Of a stretch of 64,000 nt of DNA, positions 12,165 to 23,863 are shown piece by piece. The notes under the pieces are model-generated. The model saw only the letters and a program-made list of their open reading frames with translations. It was not told where the DNA came from and did no database searches. Each line of letters opens with the position of its first letter. Positions within the stretch are counted from its first letter, which is position 1. The translations under genes and the position numbers were made by a program. This DNA comes from Calocera cornea HHB12733 (taxonomy: Eukaryota; Basidiomycota; Dacrymycetes; Dacrymycetales; Dacrymycetaceae): assembly GCA_001632435.1 (NCBI GenBank), contig KV423925.1, forward strand, positions 125,839 to 189,838. The letters are read 5' to 3'.

Positions 12165-13103
12165 TCATCGCCAAGGCGCCCGTCCACTCCCAGCCCCGCC
12201 ACTTTCTTGTCCCTCCACACTAGAGGACCGTGACTCGTACCCATCATCGCTTTCATGCGGACGGTGTTCATTGCGAGGCTGTGGATGGATAGTGCCTGTA
12301 GATATCGGTTGAGGCGACGACATGGTGAGCAAATCGTCTGGACCGTTTGGATCGTGCGACTGTCGGATTGACCGCTGTGCTCCAAGCAGACTTGTCGGTT
12401 CCGACGTCAAACGCCGGCGTGTCGTGTGCGGAGGCGTAAGACTGGGTATGAAGTCTGACAGCGTCTCGACGATGAGTCGGTGGTCGTCGCAATGGGATAA
12501 GCCTGCCACGGTGATAGCTCCCAGGGCCGAGACAGGGGCGTTCTGGGGGGAGTCAACACACTCAGCACGGTTTCTCGGACATTCATTCGATGTTACAAAC
12601 TTGAAGGCAAATTGGAAACGCTGTGAGGCGGGATAAGCGGAGGTTCCGGAGAAGACATGAAAAGGAGAAGCACCTCCACCAGCAGCCACGTATTCGGGCC
12701 ACTTCAGCCCAGCTTCGGTAGGCGGCTTTCCAGTCGCGAGTAATCGACACTCAACAAACGCAGATGAGTGTCCAAATCGACGAACAATATTTGCCTTCGC
12801 TGTCGCCCAAATATTCAGATCCGCCGCATCTGGCGGGTCACCTCCCGCAACGCACTGGAACAAAATGGCGCCTGAAAACGTGGCGATGCATATGACGACT
12901 GGATTCTGCGGGCTGTCGGAAACAGACCACGAGATATGCCTTGCTCGTAGTGCGAGACCCAGATCGAACGCAACGGCGGAGGTGAAGTATGGGAAGCGAT
13001 ACTCCCGTTCTTCTTGTAGGTAGCCGGCTAGCTTCTCCAAGTATGGGTTCTCTGAAACGCGAGGATGCTTAGGCTGATCGTTGGCGCTGGTTGAGCCTGC
13101 CAT
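12165..13103 (-). CDS. UPF0303 / GlcG-HbpS-like (DUF336) domain protein
   Basis: The start is MAGSTSANDQPKHPRVS. The body matches the UPF0303 fold: YRFPYFTSAVAFDLGLALR, ISWSVSDSPQNPVVICIATFSGAILF, ANIVRRFGHSSAFVECRLLATG, WPEYVAAGGGASPFHV, then GAITVAGLSHCDDHRLIVETL. Family members are about 160-200 residues; yeast YBR137W is associated with the GET/Sgt2 system, while bacterial relatives bind heme or small ligands. The function here is not established. A 54-bp in-frame stretch with intron-like ends (gtaaca...cccag) splits the domain and is probably spliced out. After the domain about 90 residues are polar and low-complexity, longer than usual. Confidence 0.75.
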   Translation of the reverse strand: MAGSTSANDQPKHPRVSENPYLEKLAGYLQEEREYRFPYFTSAVAFDLGLALRARHISWSVSDSPQNPVVICIATFSGAILFQCVAGGDPPDAADLNIWATAKANIVRRFGHSSAFVECRLLATGKPPTEAGLKWPEYVAAGGGASPFHVFSGTSAYPASQRFQFAFKFVTSNECPRNRAECVDSPQNAPVSALGAITVAGLSHCDDHRLIVETLSDFIPSLTPPHTTRRRLTSEPTSLLGAQRSIRQSHDPNGPDDLLTMSSPQPISTGTIHPQPRNEHRPHESDDGYESRSSSVEGQESGGAGSGRAPWR

Positions 13104-14285
13104 GTCCCGCTGGTGGACGGGGGACTGGTGGGGGCACAGCGTATGATGGTGGCATGGGGTATAAAAGTCCGTAGAGGCCGCAGTGAGAACAGAAGATGGG
13201 GAACAGAAACGAGCACGTCGTGGCAGAATTACGCAACGGGTAGAGAATCCATTCATAGGGGTATACGTAGTAATGGGACAATCAATGGGAACAGCGGGCG
13301 AGCCGCGGCTATGGGTGGATGTTTGGGAATGGGGGCGAGGGGAAGGTTCAGCCGGTGGAAAACTGGCACGGTGAGTTCTGAGAAGAGGATGCTAGCGACG
13401 ACACTGGCTGCCACCGTCTGAATTCAACTGTCCCGGGTCCGCGGTCGCAAATTTCAGAACTCGGATGTTTACTTCCGTCTACCACGCGCGCGCTTTTGCA
13501 ACCGTCGCCTTCTCGTGCCCGTGCAGCACTAGTACTTTGGAACCTGCGTAGACATTAAGCAAGTCCATGAAAATGCCCACACCATTCACAGTGGAATCCC
13601 TAGTCGTCTCAATATGGGTCTCACGGAGAGACTGGGCGTTGATCCTGCTCATCTCGTCGCAGCCAGCCACTCCGCTTCTGGAAGTGCAACTGCGGCGGAG
13701 TGATCATCAGGCACTTCAAGCCCAACCCCCTTTGTCAATCGACCGGCGATGAGTCTTGTTCGACCCCTCCTGCTCCATCGTCAAATCTGCCTCGTGACGT
13801 TCCCAACTAGCTCTCGTATCTTACTTGCCGCCGTGCACTCCGTCATGCTTTCCCAAGGTGAACCTTGTTGCACATTGTTGGTTCTTGGTAATCGCTTATA
13901 GGGAACGCGGCACGACACAGACTATGCATACTCGGTGATACATTACTTACACTTACGGCGGCAAGAAATAATCGGAATGCGTCCAATGCGAGAATTGCCG
14001 CAATAGCAGATCAAATCGGCAGAGCTCGAGAGGTTGGAGCAAGAGCAATCTGGCAACTACTGCTCTGCACACCTCGGCAAACTCGGCGCACCCCTGACTA
14101 TGAGCCCCATCCTTTCGTAGATCCCTCCGTGAAGCAACAGCGACTGATCCAAGGACCACAACTGGTTGCACACGTCTCGGCGCGCGCAAGCGTTGTATGC
14201 GGTTGCCGATGATTCTTGTGCTGACCCTGCCCACCCGTGACCATCCAGAAGAGCAGGCTCGGTCTCTTCACCGTAGTTTAGACCT
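13104..14285. other. Intergenic, no gene recognised
   Basis: About 1.2 kb between two minus-strand genes. Short frames of 60-100 codons exist on both strands (for example 13,479-13,670 and 13,953-14,234 minus), but none shows a family motif or supported splice pattern. It presumably holds the promoter of the UPF0303 gene and the 3' region of the permease. Confidence 0.4.
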
Positions 14286-16270
14286 CTAGTATGCAACGTA
14301 GAGCTGCCCGATGAGTACCGTACAAGCGGAAGTCATTGCAACGGCGATGACTGCCAAGTTGAGCTTTGTGAATTGGAGAGTCCGGAGCTCGATACCCTTC
14401 TGATAGAGGATGCTTCTCCAGAGCAGCCCGGCAAGTGAGGCCGGAAAAGTGATGCTGAACGCCCCGAAGTTCGAGCCTATCGCCAAGGCGTAGAGGGCAC
14501 CTGCGCTCATTCTCGCAGGCGGGCTGTACCGGTCGATCCAGGATTGCAGGATGCTGGCAAGGAGAATGGTGGCTCCAATGTTCGTCCCACAAAACTATGA
14601 AACATCAGAAAGGAATTTCCCCTAGAAAGAAGGCAGCATACGTTGCACAGAAGCACAGAGATAAGACCCATGAGAAAAACGACCCCCACTGGCCCTGTTT
14701 TCTCGGCGTATTCCGCCCACCAATGCGTGAAGACAGCCAACCAACCAGTGACGCTGACTCCTTGAACAAGCGTGAACATCGAGAATGCAAATGGTAACAG
14801 CGCCAGTGGCAAGCGAGGCATAACGGCAGCGACGGTCGGCATTTGATGTTCCAGACCCGACAAGAGTGATTGCAATGTCTTCTGGCTCATCGTGCGCACG
14901 GTCGTCGTGATCGGCCCTAAATCTTCTTGAGCTGATTGTGCGGGGGAGCGTTGCCTTCCTGTCGAAATGTCGATTATCTCGATATGATCCTCAGCCGCTT
15001 GCACTTCGTCCGCCGTGTTCTCCAGCACTCTTCCATCGGAAGCATCCGCTTGATCCAGAGCGACCAATTCATCTCTCTCTTGTGAGAGTAGCATTCTCAG
15101 GATGGCGGATACATGTAGATCGTGCGCGATGTCCCTTGCAAGCATGAGAAGACCGGCAGGGATGGTCACCTGCCAGACCGAGACGTGCAAGCCTGCGGTG
15201 CTGGTGCTTACCAGCACCGCTAGGGCAGTAATAAGAAGCACGCTTCCGAATATGGCGCCGCTTTTGTCGATGAGCGCCACTCGGGGGTCCACGTCCGGTT
15301 GATTGACCATACGGGGGACATACTTTGGTGTCGGGAACGTCCAGAATGTCAAAATCGGGAAGACGCAAACAGCAGCAGCGAGAAACGGGAGGACCGTGTT
15401 AGCAGAGTACGTCAGGAAAGACAGTGAATAAGCGCCGGCAAGGACGAGGTTGGTCGGGTTTGAGGAGACGAGCACAAGTGACGCTGGTTGGATTTAAACG
15501 ATCATGAGCGGCGTCATATATGCTTGACTCACCCATGTTACAGGCGGCAAACTGGGAGAATATCCAGGCGGTCGGCTCCATATCCGCCACACGTGTGAGG
15601 TAGGCGAGAAAAGGTGTGCCACTCAGTATGACCGGATCGTTGCCGACGACGAGGCCGTACGCAAGGAAGAAGAGATACAGTAGTAGGTACAATCTTCGCT
15701 GTTTCGAAGTCAGGCAGCCGTTTGGGCTGAACATCGTCGGTCACTCACTCCTGAGGTACCACCGCGTTTAGCCACCCAAAAAGCAAGAAAGCGTAGCAGA
15801 CCGGTGGCGTCGAGAGAGATGGAGATGTATGCCTGTTCCATGCATCAGACCACGCCATGTGACCAGAAGGGGAATGGCCATACCAGCGAAATGAACAGAC
15901 ACATAATGTCATATGGCTTGATACCGTTCGACCCAACGATACCCTTGTATACGTCTTCTCCACCAATACATCTTGTGGCAAGGAGAAGAAGCACGGCTAT
16001 GACGGGGACTGTACTGAAGTCGAACCGAAACCTTGGGGCCGCACGGTATCCACGAGCTGGCTCCAGCGCGCGCAAATAGATCAGTGTTTGCCGAGCGCCA
16101 GTCCAGACACGTAATGGTATTGGGACAGAGACGGGCGCGATGATAATGATGTCTGGATGTCCCATGTCAGCCTGTAGCTATAAGGAGAGCGTGACGAGTA
16201 TACTAGTCGCCAAGAAGACGATGAGGGTGAAGACGCTCCTCCCGTCGATCGCCCTGTCTACCATGGCCAT
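14286..16270 (-). CDS. ArsB/citrate-transporter-like (IT superfamily) permease
   Basis: A polytopic plasma- or organelle-membrane anion permease of the fungal ArsB-like / citrate transporter-like family; the substrate cannot be told from sequence. Recognisable segments are FTLIVFLATSILV (first helix), YDIMCLFISLAYISISLDATGLLRFLAFW, LYLLLYLFFLAYGLVVGNDP, NPTNLVLAGAYSLSFLTY, LLPFAFSMFTLVQGV, and the C-terminal ALAIGSNFGAFSITFPASLAGLLW, which is characteristic of the family. A hydrophilic loop sits between the two halves around 14,900-15,090. Several introns of about 50 bp are evident. The likely start is the Met pair at 16,264/16,270; the first exon junction near 16,150-16,190 is the least certain. 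Confidence 0.8.
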
Positions 16271-17544
16271 AGCTTGCCACAGTAATGTTACAATATAGAC
16301 ATATTGTTTGATGAGGTTTATCGAGAGCAGAGCATAGAACCGAAGGCTGGCAGATTGTTGTAACAGCGAACGCGTGCCGTCGGCGGGACTCGCCTCTGAC
16401 GTAACAGGGGGGGGGGGGGGGGTGCGGTACACCGCATCTCCTGACATCCCATCCGACAAGTGCTAACACGGTCCCAATCATTTATCTCAATTGAAATCTG
16501 ACTTAACAAATCGACTCCTCCGAACGAGAGGCTCCTCTCTATCCACAAAGATATGAGCTTGAAGGTCTCCTGGCAGAGATATAATTTCTGAGCTCGGCAA
16601 CTTGGACAAATGCGGGCCTACATGGGCAAAATCTATATATTTCGCTTCCATCCTCTGCAGTTAACCGACTTATACACGACCTATTCTACTATGTGTGACC
16701 TTGGAAACGGTGTTTTCGAGTGACTTACGACTAGCAGAACCTGTTAGAGGCCTGCGCCAGCATGGTTCAAAGCTTTTCTGAATATCAAATTTCAAAAGAA
16801 AATTGGACAGGGGTGCGGTAGTTTTGGGACTTGCACCATAGCATCGGGCGTTGTCCTCGGGAGGGCCCAAGGCAAGCCGTGCGTCCTGGCGACCGAAGGG
16901 AGCTGCGCGAGCAACGCGAGGCGCGAAGCGCAACACCTTCCCGGGCCATCTCTCGCGAGCGCGCAGCGCGAGCACAGCGAGCCATGTCCCTCGACGGCGC
17001 GTCCAACTACCGCGCGCTCCGGCTCGTGAAGCATGGCGTATTCGAACAGATACTGCTTGATCTGTAGGCTGAGATACGGCGGTGTAGGCAGCGTCACAGA
17101 AGTACTTTACTTGTCGCCTGTGCAGGGTGACATCAGCTAGCCCTTGCTCGTCCGACGGACCGAGAATGACACCGGATTCCCTTCCCGGCCCTGACCAGAA
17201 AAGCCTTGTCTCAAAGGAATTGCTTTTCTCTGCGTACCAGCGTGCCTGGGCGACCTTGTGGGGAACCCAAATCATCCTTTGGCTGTCCCTTTTCCAGAAC
17301 GGCAGCAAAGAGTTCCAGGATTGAATTACCATATAGGTATCCTCCGAAACGAGGGCGAACAATGATAGCCACGTTCAACGGCTGCGTGGCAAGACATTTG
17401 GTTCAGCGGTCAAGCTGCGCGACCTTGCCTCTCAAGTTGCACAACGTGCGATGAGCCTTCTGTTGAGTGCTGCAAGAAGGTCCAGAGAGCCCAACCTTCC
17501 TACAGTAGCATGAACTGAATGACTGATGAGAGCCCCGTGTGGGA
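16271..17544. other. Upstream region of the permease; poly-G tract and an unassigned ORF
   Basis: This 1.27-kb region holds a run of 16 G residues (16,407-16,422) and a CpG-rich stretch with nested GCGC/CGCG words (about 16,860-17,000). A 230-codon minus-strand frame (16,670-17,362) starts MFALVSEDTYMVIQSWN. Its first third has a protein-like composition, but the rest is an arginine/alanine-rich translation of the CpG-rich stretch. I cannot assign it to a family and doubt that it is a gene as it stands. Confidence 0.35.
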
Positions 17545-17554
17545 CGACGGACTT
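17545..17554. repeat. Left target-site duplication (10 bp)
   Basis: The bases cgacggactt lie immediately outside the left end of the inverted-repeat element and are repeated exactly at 18,083-18,092. Confidence 0.85.
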
Positions 17555-17656
17555 GAGGTAATTCCTCCGGTGACCCCTCTACGGAGGCAGCATCCCCGCC
17601 ATGACCCCTCCGGGTGCAAATCCTCCAATTGACCCCTTCTTAGCCGGTGCCGAGGG
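17555..17656 (+). repeat. Left terminal inverted repeat
   Basis: About 100 bp that pair with 17,982-18,082 with only a few mismatches near the inner end (cttagccggtgccgag against ctcggctccggctagg). It contains the words tgacccctctacgg and ccgccatgacccctcc. Confidence 0.88.
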
Positions 17657-17981
17657 ACAACGTGCCTCGGAGTTGTAACATCCTGATGTTAGAACATAAT
17701 AAACAGTTTCCAGCATGTTTCGGCTGTTGCGTGCTCCAGTAGGAGGTAAAAAAAGTTATTACAGCCAATATTTGTGTTGACTGAGAGAGTTGGCATATGG
17801 TAAACTGCATTTCTGCGTGATGTACACAAATGGGCTGTACGTGATGGATTATGGAGTGGAATTGGATTCAACTATCTACAGCAGTACATTAGTGCTTAAG
17901 CTCCAGAACGGTGACTTGAAAAGCACTTTGAAACCACTTTATTGTTCGACTGACGGAATAGTGTACATTACTCCGAGTGTT

Positions 17982-18082
17982 CCTCGGCTCCGGCTAGGCA
18001 GGGGTCAATTGGAGGATTTGCACCCGGAGGGGTCATGGCGGGGATGCTGCCTCCGTAGAGGGGTCACCGGAGGAATTACCTC
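17982..18082 (-). repeat. Right terminal inverted repeat
   Basis: Reverse complement of the left terminal repeat, ending ggaggaattacctc. Confidence 0.88.
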
Positions 18083-18092
18083 CGACGGACTT
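18083..18092. repeat. Right target-site duplication (10 bp)
   Basis: Exact copy of cgacggactt from the left flank, immediately outside the right inverted repeat. Confidence 0.85.
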
Positions 18093-18281
18093 TCTATGCG
18101 GGTGGCTATGCTCCGAATCGCTTCCGTTATCTCGCCATTCACGCGACCCCTGTTGCGCAGTGCTACAAGAGGGCCGCGTCAACTCCCCCGTCCCTCTCTA
18201 CTTAACCCCACCGGTCCCCTTTCCCAAGTGCGGCGGGCCTCTCACTCTCTCACCTCTCAATCCCCTTGCATCCCCTTCAGC

Positions 18282-19928
18282 ATGTTATCTTCCATCCTTC
18301 TCGCCGCTCTCGCGCTCACATCTGTGACCCTCGCGTCGCCGCTGTCCACCGGGCACCATCCCGATGCCCCATCGCAAGCCTCGCTTGCCTTCGCTCCCTT
18401 GATGGCTGATCCGCCCCAGCCAATCCAAGACTCGTACATCGTGGTCTTCAAGAAGGAGGCATCTGTCGACCAGATCACTTCTCATCTATCTCTGCTGCAG
18501 CAGTTCACCAGCAGGAATCCTCTGACCGCCGAGGACGAGGGTGGCATTCAACACTTCTGGGATGGCTCGGCTGGCGTCAAAGGTTACGCAGGTCGCTTCT
18601 CCGAGGCCACCCTGGATAGCATTCGCATGCAGCCAGAGATTGACTACGTCGAGAAGGACCAGGTCGTCCACACCCAGGGTGACGTGGTCAAGGAGCGTAA
18701 TGCGCCATGGGTGAGTTGACAACCCCTAGTCCCTATTCGCTTATCTCACATGGTCCATCCCGATAAGGGTCTCGCGAGAATCTCTCATCGGCCGGCTCTT
18801 CGCTTGAGCACATTCAAGGAATACATTTACGATGAAGATGGCGGAGCTGGTGTTGATGTCTATGTTATTGACACGGGTGTTCGTATCGATCACGTCGAGT
18901 TTGAAGGCCGTGCAAAGTGGGGCCAGACATTCGTCGACGACGGCGACTACGATGGCAACGGCCACGGTACGGTACTACACCTCCGAGAGTTCTGCACATA
19001 TTGAGTGAATCTGCAGGAACTCACTGCTCTGGCACAATCGCCTCCCGCACTTACGGTGTCGCGAAGTCCGCCAACATCATCGCTGTCAAGGTCCTTGGAG
19101 CCAACGGTTCGGGTTCCATGTCTGGAGTTGTCAGTGGTGTCAATTGGGCAGCGTCTCAGGCATCCAAGAAGCTGGCGGAAGCCAAGGCTGAGCTGATCAA
19201 GACCGGCTCCACCAAGCACAAGGGTAGCGTTGCCAACATGTCTCTTGGTGGCGGCAAGAGCAAGGTTCTTGATGCTGCTGTCAACGGCGCCGTTGAAGCT
19301 GGCATGCACTTCGCCGTGGCTGCAGGGAACGACAACAAGGATGCGTGTGACTATTCTCCCGCAGCTGCTGAACTTGCGGTTACTGTTGGCGCGAGTAGTG
19401 AGTCGTGTTTTTCCATTGATGATGGATGGCCCTTCCTCACCACCCATCTCAGCTCTCGCCGATCAAAGGGCATACTTCTCCAACTTTGGCAAGTGCGTTG
19501 ACGTGTTCGCTCCCGGCTTGAACATCCTCTCGACTTGGGCGACGTCCAACATTTCCACGAACACTATTAGCGGTACTTCCATGGCTTCGCCTCACACCGC
19601 TGGCCTTCTGGCTTACCTCCTATCCATCTATCCTTCATCGTCGTTCGATCCCGTCATCGGAGACCACGTTCCAAAGGCGCTGGTTTCCGTTACTTCCAAG
19701 CACACCACCATATCGTATTTGACATCCATCCTGGGTCGTTTCCTGCCTTTCCCTCTCCTTCCCGTGGAGCAGCTGCTGGATCCGCAAAGCGCACCCGTTC
19801 CTACCCTTATCACCCCAGCTCAGCTGAAGAAAGCGCTTATCAAGCTTTCTACCGATGGCGTGCTCACCGATCTTCCTGCCGGCACCGTGAACAAGCTCAT
19901 CTACAACAACGCCACGATCGCAAAGTAA
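18282..19928 (+). CDS. Subtilisin-like serine protease (proteinase K type, S8) preproenzyme
   Basis: A secreted or vacuolar endopeptidase. [21 protein letters not shown] is followed by an inhibitor I9 propeptide ([16 protein letters not shown] ... DYVEKDQVV). The catalytic domain has the Asp motif [19 protein letters not shown], the His motif [14 protein letters not shown] (assembled across an intron), the oxyanion/Asn region AVAAGNDN, and the Ser motif [19 protein letters not shown]. Three introns fit: about 18,713-18,767, 18,966-19,017 and 19,397-19,452. A frame also runs upstream through the transposon to 17,790, but the signal peptide fixes the start at 18,282. The C-terminal ~110 residues after the Ser motif are longer than in proteinase K. 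PRB1-type vacuolar protease is an alternative name. The MITE in its promoter could alter expression. Confidence 0.93.
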
Positions 19929-20337
19929 GAAGCAGAGTCGTCGGAAGGTGTTGTGGAGGTTGATCGTAGTTCCCTTCCCATCATTCGTGTAGTCTATCCA
20001 GCACTTGCACTCATTACATCGTCCCCCTTCCCCCATCGTCCCAAGTCACCTTTCCATATGCACTGTGGATCAATATATATTGTTATGCGACGCGCGAAGA
20101 TGTCATGTCACCCTGTAGGTCGGACAGAGGTTTATCTATGGGCACATTCCTCAGGCAACGCGGCTGAAAATGACGGAGCCAAATTGTCGCCACCGGAGCG
20201 CGTGGGTTGGGGGTAAAGTCTGCGCTTGTGCAAGTTGTGAGTCCCTTAGCAGCGCGTGTCGACGCGATCACTACACACTTTCTGTTACTGGCTGGATCTT
20301 TGACGACATCTGTCTTCAACAAGCAACTATCGTGACG
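19929..20337. other. Intergenic between subtilase and transportin
   Basis: About 410 bp: subtilase 3' UTR and transportin promoter, both plus strand. No further feature was recognised. Confidence 0.5.
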
Positions 20338-23300
20338 ATGGCCGAACAATGGGTGCCGCAGGCAGCAGGCTTGCAGCAGCTTATCGAACTGCTGAAAAAC
20401 TCGTCAAGTTCCGATTCAGAGGTGCAGCGGCAGGTTGCTCAGGTGCGCACCAGGGCCCGTCGATGGGAGTGGGAGTCGGCGCGCTAACAAGCTGTCCTGT
20501 GTAGCAACTTGAACAATTTCAAACAATCCCGGATTATCCATGCTATCTCGTGTACATTCTGACTCATGGTAAAAGCGAGTCGGAAACGACGAGGACCGTC
20601 GCAGCCCTCATCCTGAAGAACAATGCGCGGATGCTGCTGAAGAGTCCAACCTCTGTGGTCGAATATGTGAAGGCCAACGTCTTGGATGCTGTCAGAGATC
20701 CATCACCGATGATTCGAACTAATTCCGGAACTCTGATTGCTTCTCTTCTTGCGCTTTTCGAACCACAAAACTGGCCGCAAGGCCTTTTCTACCTAGTTAC
20801 TGCGCTGGATTCGACCGACACAGGGGCACGCGAAGTACGTAAACTTGCTTTTATTGCTGAGTACCATGCTGAAGGTGATTACAGGGTGCTATCGACGCTC
20901 TGGACAAGCTCTGTCAAGACTTTCCTCGCAAACTCGACGTCGAAATTGGAGGGCAGCGACCTCTGGACTACATGGTTCCAAAGTTCATCTCGATGACGAG
21001 TGATGCATCACCTCGAATACGACAGCACGCATTGAGTGCAATCTCACAGTTTGCCTCTATCGAATCCCAATCTTTCAATGCCAACATCGACGGCTTCATG
21101 GCATGCCTCTTCCGCTCCGCGGCGGATCCGAACCCGGATGTACGCCGAATGGTCTGTACTTGCCTGTCAGTGTTGCTTCGTGAGCGTAGCGATAAACTCG
21201 TTCCGGAGCTCTCCAATGTGGCATCCTTCATGCTTTACTCGATGCAAGACAAGGAAGAAACTGTTGCCCTGGAGGCTTGCGAGTTCTGGTTAACGTTCGC
21301 CGAGGATATCGAATTGGTGGACTCTCTACGGCCACTCCTCGATAACCTTATTCCAGCATTGCTGCAATGCATGATCTACACAGAAGATGATCTTGCGATG
21401 CTAGAAGCCGACATCGATGATACCAACGTACCAGACAGGGACAGTGATATCCGTCCTCAACACTATGGTGGGAAGGCCCATGGCGTGGGAGATGGGCATC
21501 AAGACGCGCAGCACGCATTCAAGTCACGCGATGCGTCCGGTGATGATGAGGAGGATGAATTCGAGGACTATGACTATGACGACGACTTGGACGACGACTT
21601 CGCTTCGGAATGGAACAAGAGGAAGTGTGCTGCGGCTGCCTTGGATGTGCTGGCAGTTCGATTTGGGGCGGACTGCTTGGGTGCGCTGTTGCCGCTCTTG
21701 AAAGATCGTCTGTGGCACCAAGATTGGCTCATTCGAGAGTCAGCCGTGTTGGCTCTTGGTGCGATTGCAGAAGGTGACGAGGCTAAGACAACCTAGCGTA
21801 GATATCTGACATGTTCTCTGATAGGCTGCATGGATCCGCTGGAGCCTCATCTTCCAACCATTCTACCCTATCTTTGCACTCAGCTGCAGGATCCTAAGGT
21901 AATTCAGCTCGGTCAAATGGTGACACTTGTGATTGATCCATTACTTAGCCTTTATTGCGATCGATCGCATGCTGGTCATTAGGAAGATATGCCCACTGGT
22001 GTACAGTGAATATCGAGCAGAACCAGTACTTCATTCCCGCTCTCGAAGGGGTAGGTCACTCATTCAGATGTTGTCCATATGCGTGCTCATTTCACCAAGC
22101 TATTGCGGACGGTACTGGACAACAATAAGAAGGTGCAAGAAGCTGGCTGCAGTGCGCTAGCAACTTTGGAAGAGGAAGCCGGACCAGGTTTAGCGCCTTT
22201 TCTGGAGCCCATCGTGCAAAATCTCGTGGCGGCTTTCTCAAAATACCAGCACAAGAATCTCCTCATTCTTTATGATGCGATTGGAACCTTGGCGGATTCC
22301 GTTGGAGAAGCTTTGAATCGTCCTGCCTGTATTGAGGTTCTTCTACCAGCCTTGGAACAAAAGTGGAGCGCGCTGCAGGACGATGACGATGATCTTATCC
22401 CGCTTATGGAGGTGAGTTGTTAATACCGCAGTGTCATGTGTTGACTTGACCTATCTACTAGTGCTTATCATCTGTCACGGTTGCAACCGGTCCGGGTTTT
22501 TCGCCTTACGCTCCTGCGGTATTCCAGCGCTGTCTTCGCATTGTTCACGAGTCTCTGGTGCGGTACCAGGCGTACATGCAGAATCCTGATATGGACGAAC
22601 CAGAAAAGTCATACTTGATTGTATCCCTCGACCTTCTCAGTGGACTGGTGCAGGCGTTGGGAGAACTTTTAGCTCCCATGATAACCAACAGTGATCCATC
22701 CTTCATGAATCTGCTAGCTGCTAGCCTTCAGGTACCTATTGTCTTCTCCAATAGGAGATCTTTACTGAACGCTTTCTGGTCTAGTACCCTCAACCAGCTG
22801 TACAGCAGTCCGCGTTTGCTCTGATCGGAGATCTTGCCATTTACTGCTTCAGTGTATTGAAGCCTTTCTTGCCTTCAATTATGCCGGAATTGATCAGTCA
22901 AATATCGGGCGAACCGCGTGCCGAATACGTCAGCGTGTGCAACAACGCCGCTTGGTCCATCGGCGAAGTCGCAATTCGTTGCGGTCCAGGTAGATATTGC
23001 GCTTGACTTACAGCAAGCATATGACTCAATTCTGACCTCCTGCATCAGACCCGGACTTCGTTCAATATGTTCAGCCTCTCCTCCAAAGTCTGGTTCCCAT
23101 CTTACTGCATCCCAAATCACCGAAGTCGCTCACCGAAAATGCTGCTGTAACGATCGGACGACTCGGCTACATATTCCCTTCGGTGGTCGCCCCGCATCTC
23201 GAAGTCTTTGCCGACCCTTGGTACGCGAAGGGGCGTGTTACTTTAACCTATACTCAACAATGGCACAGGTGTCAAGCGCTGGGCGACATCAAGGATAATG

Positions 23301-23650
23301 CAGAGAAAGACTCCGCTTTCAAAGGCTTCTGTTCCCTGATTCTCAACAATGCATCTGGGATATCGAAAGTAGGCACACTCCTACGGTTCCCGACGCTTAG
23401 CTGACAATCGTCAGGCTTTCCTTCCATTCTGCCATGCTACTGCCAAGTGGCAGGCTCCTTCTTTAGAACTCAATTCGATGTTTCAACAGGTACGAGCTAC
23501 ACCTATTCGTTATGGCCTGAAACTCACTTCTAGCACGTTTATCAGATATTCAGCGGTCTGAAGGCCATGTTGGGGTCATCTTGGGAAGGGCAAATGGCTC
23601 AAGTTCCAGAGCCAACTCGGTCTATCATACGGCAGCGATATGGTGTATGA
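20338..23650 (+). CDS. KAP104: Transportin / karyopherin beta-2 (Kap104-like) nuclear import receptor
   Basis: Carries PY-NLS cargo such as hnRNP-type RNA-binding proteins through nuclear pores, and is released by Ran-GTP. The sequence is a chain of HEAT repeats beginning [20 protein letters not shown]. The family's acidic H8 loop ([20 protein letters not shown]) is followed directly by [18 protein letters not shown] and [19 protein letters not shown]. Later blocks are [58 protein letters not shown] and [13 protein letters not shown], ending [12 protein letters not shown]. About ten short introns interrupt it. The acidic loop plus [21 protein letters not shown] distinguish it from importin-4/Kap123. 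Confidence 0.94.
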
Positions 23651-23863
23651 GCACTTGACAGGCTGAGGTCTGGATTCCGGTGTCTAACATAGGAAGCTAC
23701 TGCTTGCACACTCTCGATTATACCATCGCATGTGATATTATATACAACGTCTTTTGAGTTCCAACGCATAGACATTGAACGTCCAGCGTATCACAGAAGG
23801 TAGGAAGCCTTCCAGCGAGCCGACCTCGATAGCAGGCTGTCTTACTCAGCACCGCCAAGTCTG

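Larger units (their letters stand above)
17555..18082. mobile_element. Non-autonomous DNA transposon (MITE-like, long TIRs, Mutator-type TSD)
   Basis: A 528-bp element bounded by nearly perfect inverted repeats of about 100 bp. It starts gaggtaattcctccggtgac and ends with the matching gtcaccggaggaattacctc. A perfect 10-bp direct duplication flanks both ends. The central ~325 bp is AT-richer and has no transposase, so movement would need an enzyme from elsewhere in the genome. Long TIRs with a 9-11-bp duplication are typical of Mutator-like elements; KDZ-type elements, with 8-bp duplications, are an alternative. Near-identical TIRs and an intact duplication suggest recent insertion. It lies about 200 bp upstream of the subtilase start codon. 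Confidence 0.9.

Noticed and set aside
16670..17362. 230-codon minus-strand ORF as a gene
   Set aside because: The second half is a GC-rich artefact translation and the first part matches no family; evidence is too weak for a gene call.
17790..18719. 309-codon frame reading from inside the MITE into the subtilase
   Set aside because: The signal peptide and family alignment place the start at 18,282; the upstream part is transposon sequence that happens to be open.
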